DNA of 5,280 nt from positions 1 through 5,280 of the forward strand of contig JAFAPF010000240.1 in NCBI GenBank assembly GCA_019247245.1, given 5' to 3'. Made by a program: the position numbers and the translations under genes. A model generated the notes under the pieces. It had not been told where the DNA came from. It ran no database searches and worked only from the letters and a program-made list of their open reading frames with translations. Positions 4,864-5,280 of the stretch are shown here, one piece after another; the first letter of the stretch is position 1; each line of letters opens with the position of its first letter. Source of the DNA: Rubrobacter sp. (lineage in GTDB: Bacteria; Actinomycetota; Rubrobacteria; Rubrobacterales; Rubrobacteraceae).

Positions 4864-5280
4864 GTACTGCCTTCTAGTATACTGACAGCATGTCCAAGGT
4901 AGACCGAAATATCCCAAGCGTTCTTCGGCTTCCGAGTCGCGTTACTCTCTCATGGAGTTTATGCGCCAGTTCCCAGATGATGCGGCCTGCCTGGATTTCT
5001 TGGTCGAAAAGCTCTACCCGAACGGCATTTATTGTCCGACGTGCGAGAAGATAACCAAGCACCATCGGGAAAAGAATCGTCCTTCTTACGCTTGCCAGTA
5101 CTGTGGGCATCACGAACACCCGCTGGTAGGAAACATCTTTGAGAACTCCGCAACGTCTTTGAGGCTCTGGTTCTATGCTATGTACCTGATGGCTAGCACC
5201 CGCTGCGGCATCTCGGCCAAGCAACTTGAGCGGGAGCTTGGCGTTACGTATAAGACCGCATGGCGCATGTTCCATAAAAT
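4863..5280 (+). mobile_element. IS1595-family insertion sequence, left part (continues past the window)
   Basis: The transposase at 4952 identifies the family. The left end is placed only approximately, where the membrane-protein remnant on the other strand stops making sense, near the palindrome GCAGTACTGC at 4861-4870. No terminal inverted repeat or target duplication can be confirmed without the right end. Confidence 0.6.
4952..5280 (+). CDS. IS1595-family (ISXO2-like) transposase, N-terminal part
   Basis: The enzyme would catalyse DDE-type transposition of its own insertion sequence. The 109 complete codons in the window begin MEFMRQFPDDAACLDFLVEK. They contain a zinc ribbon with CPTC (residues 28-31) and CQYC (48-51), then the conserved aromatic block IFENSATSLRLWFYAMYLM, and a helix-turn-helix ending GISAKQLERELGVTYKTAWR. 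This order of zinc ribbon, W-rich helix and HTH is typical of IS1595-family proteins; the catalytic domain lies beyond the window. No ribosome binding site precedes the ATG at 4952. From an ATG at 4890, another frame encodes MSKVDRNIPSVLRLPSRVTL, which reads like the natural N-terminus and joins this frame if the CTCTCTC run at 4945-4951 is two bases shorter. The gene may therefore be frameshifted. Confidence 0.85.
   Translation, partial: MEFMRQFPDDAACLDFLVEKLYPNGIYCPTCEKITKHHREKNRPSYACQYCGHHEHPLVGNIFENSATSLRLWFYAMYLMASTRCGISAKQLERELGVTYKTAWRMFHK

Noticed and set aside
4861..4883. Palindromes GCAGTACTGC and AGTATACT as regulatory sites
   Set aside because: Short palindromes of this length are common by chance, and their place at the presumed insertion-sequence edge gives no further support.
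4874..5275. Long minus-strand open frames opposite the transposase
   Set aside because: They are antisense shadows of the zinc-ribbon transposase, which has clear family motifs on the plus strand.

Overview
The window is a gene-poor, decayed accessory stretch of a bacterial chromosome. Base composition is roughly balanced, with GC-rich patches where genes or gene remnants survive. Neither clear tRNA gene encodes its CCA end. That, the C/G-ending codons of the surviving reading frames and the look of the sulfatase and IS1595-type transposase suggest a high-GC Gram-positive such as a Rubrobacter-like actinobacterium. This lineage guess is inference only.

Layout. Positions 1-321 hold no convincing gene, only short hairpins. 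Positions 322-890 (minus) are a broken sulfatase missing its N-terminal half and carrying at least three frame changes. A clean tRNA-Ala(CGC) follows at 1115-1187. From 1188 to about 3280 lies a patch of small unknown genes: a 97-residue helix-turn-helix protein (1702-1995, plus) behind operator-like inverted repeats, a convergent two-gene overlapping operon (2049-2521, minus), and two weak small frames (2781-2930 and 3018-3245, plus), the second starting inside a strong hairpin. At 3254-3280 there is an imperfect copy of the 3' end of the tRNA-Ala gene, so this patch is bracketed like an old tRNA-targeted insertion, although no integrase is visible.

Positions 3319-3442 hold a strong sigma-70-type promoter and a class II tRNA with a serine-type body but an anticodon loop that reads UUU. 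Next come a coding remnant (3486-3644, minus) and a DUF4352-like lipoprotein (3722-4441, minus). The possible TTG start of the lipoprotein falls inside the 3' half of a degenerate tRNA with anticodon CAC (4416-4462). A frameshifted small membrane protein (4547-4863, minus) is followed by the left part of an IS1595-family insertion sequence, whose transposase runs off the right edge. Its N-terminus also appears frame-shifted, at a CT repeat.

No defence system, CRISPR array or complete mobile element can be demonstrated. The most unusual items are the Ser-type tRNA with a Lys-type anticodon, the repeated tRNA 3'-end fragments, and the small regulator plus two-gene module between two of them.
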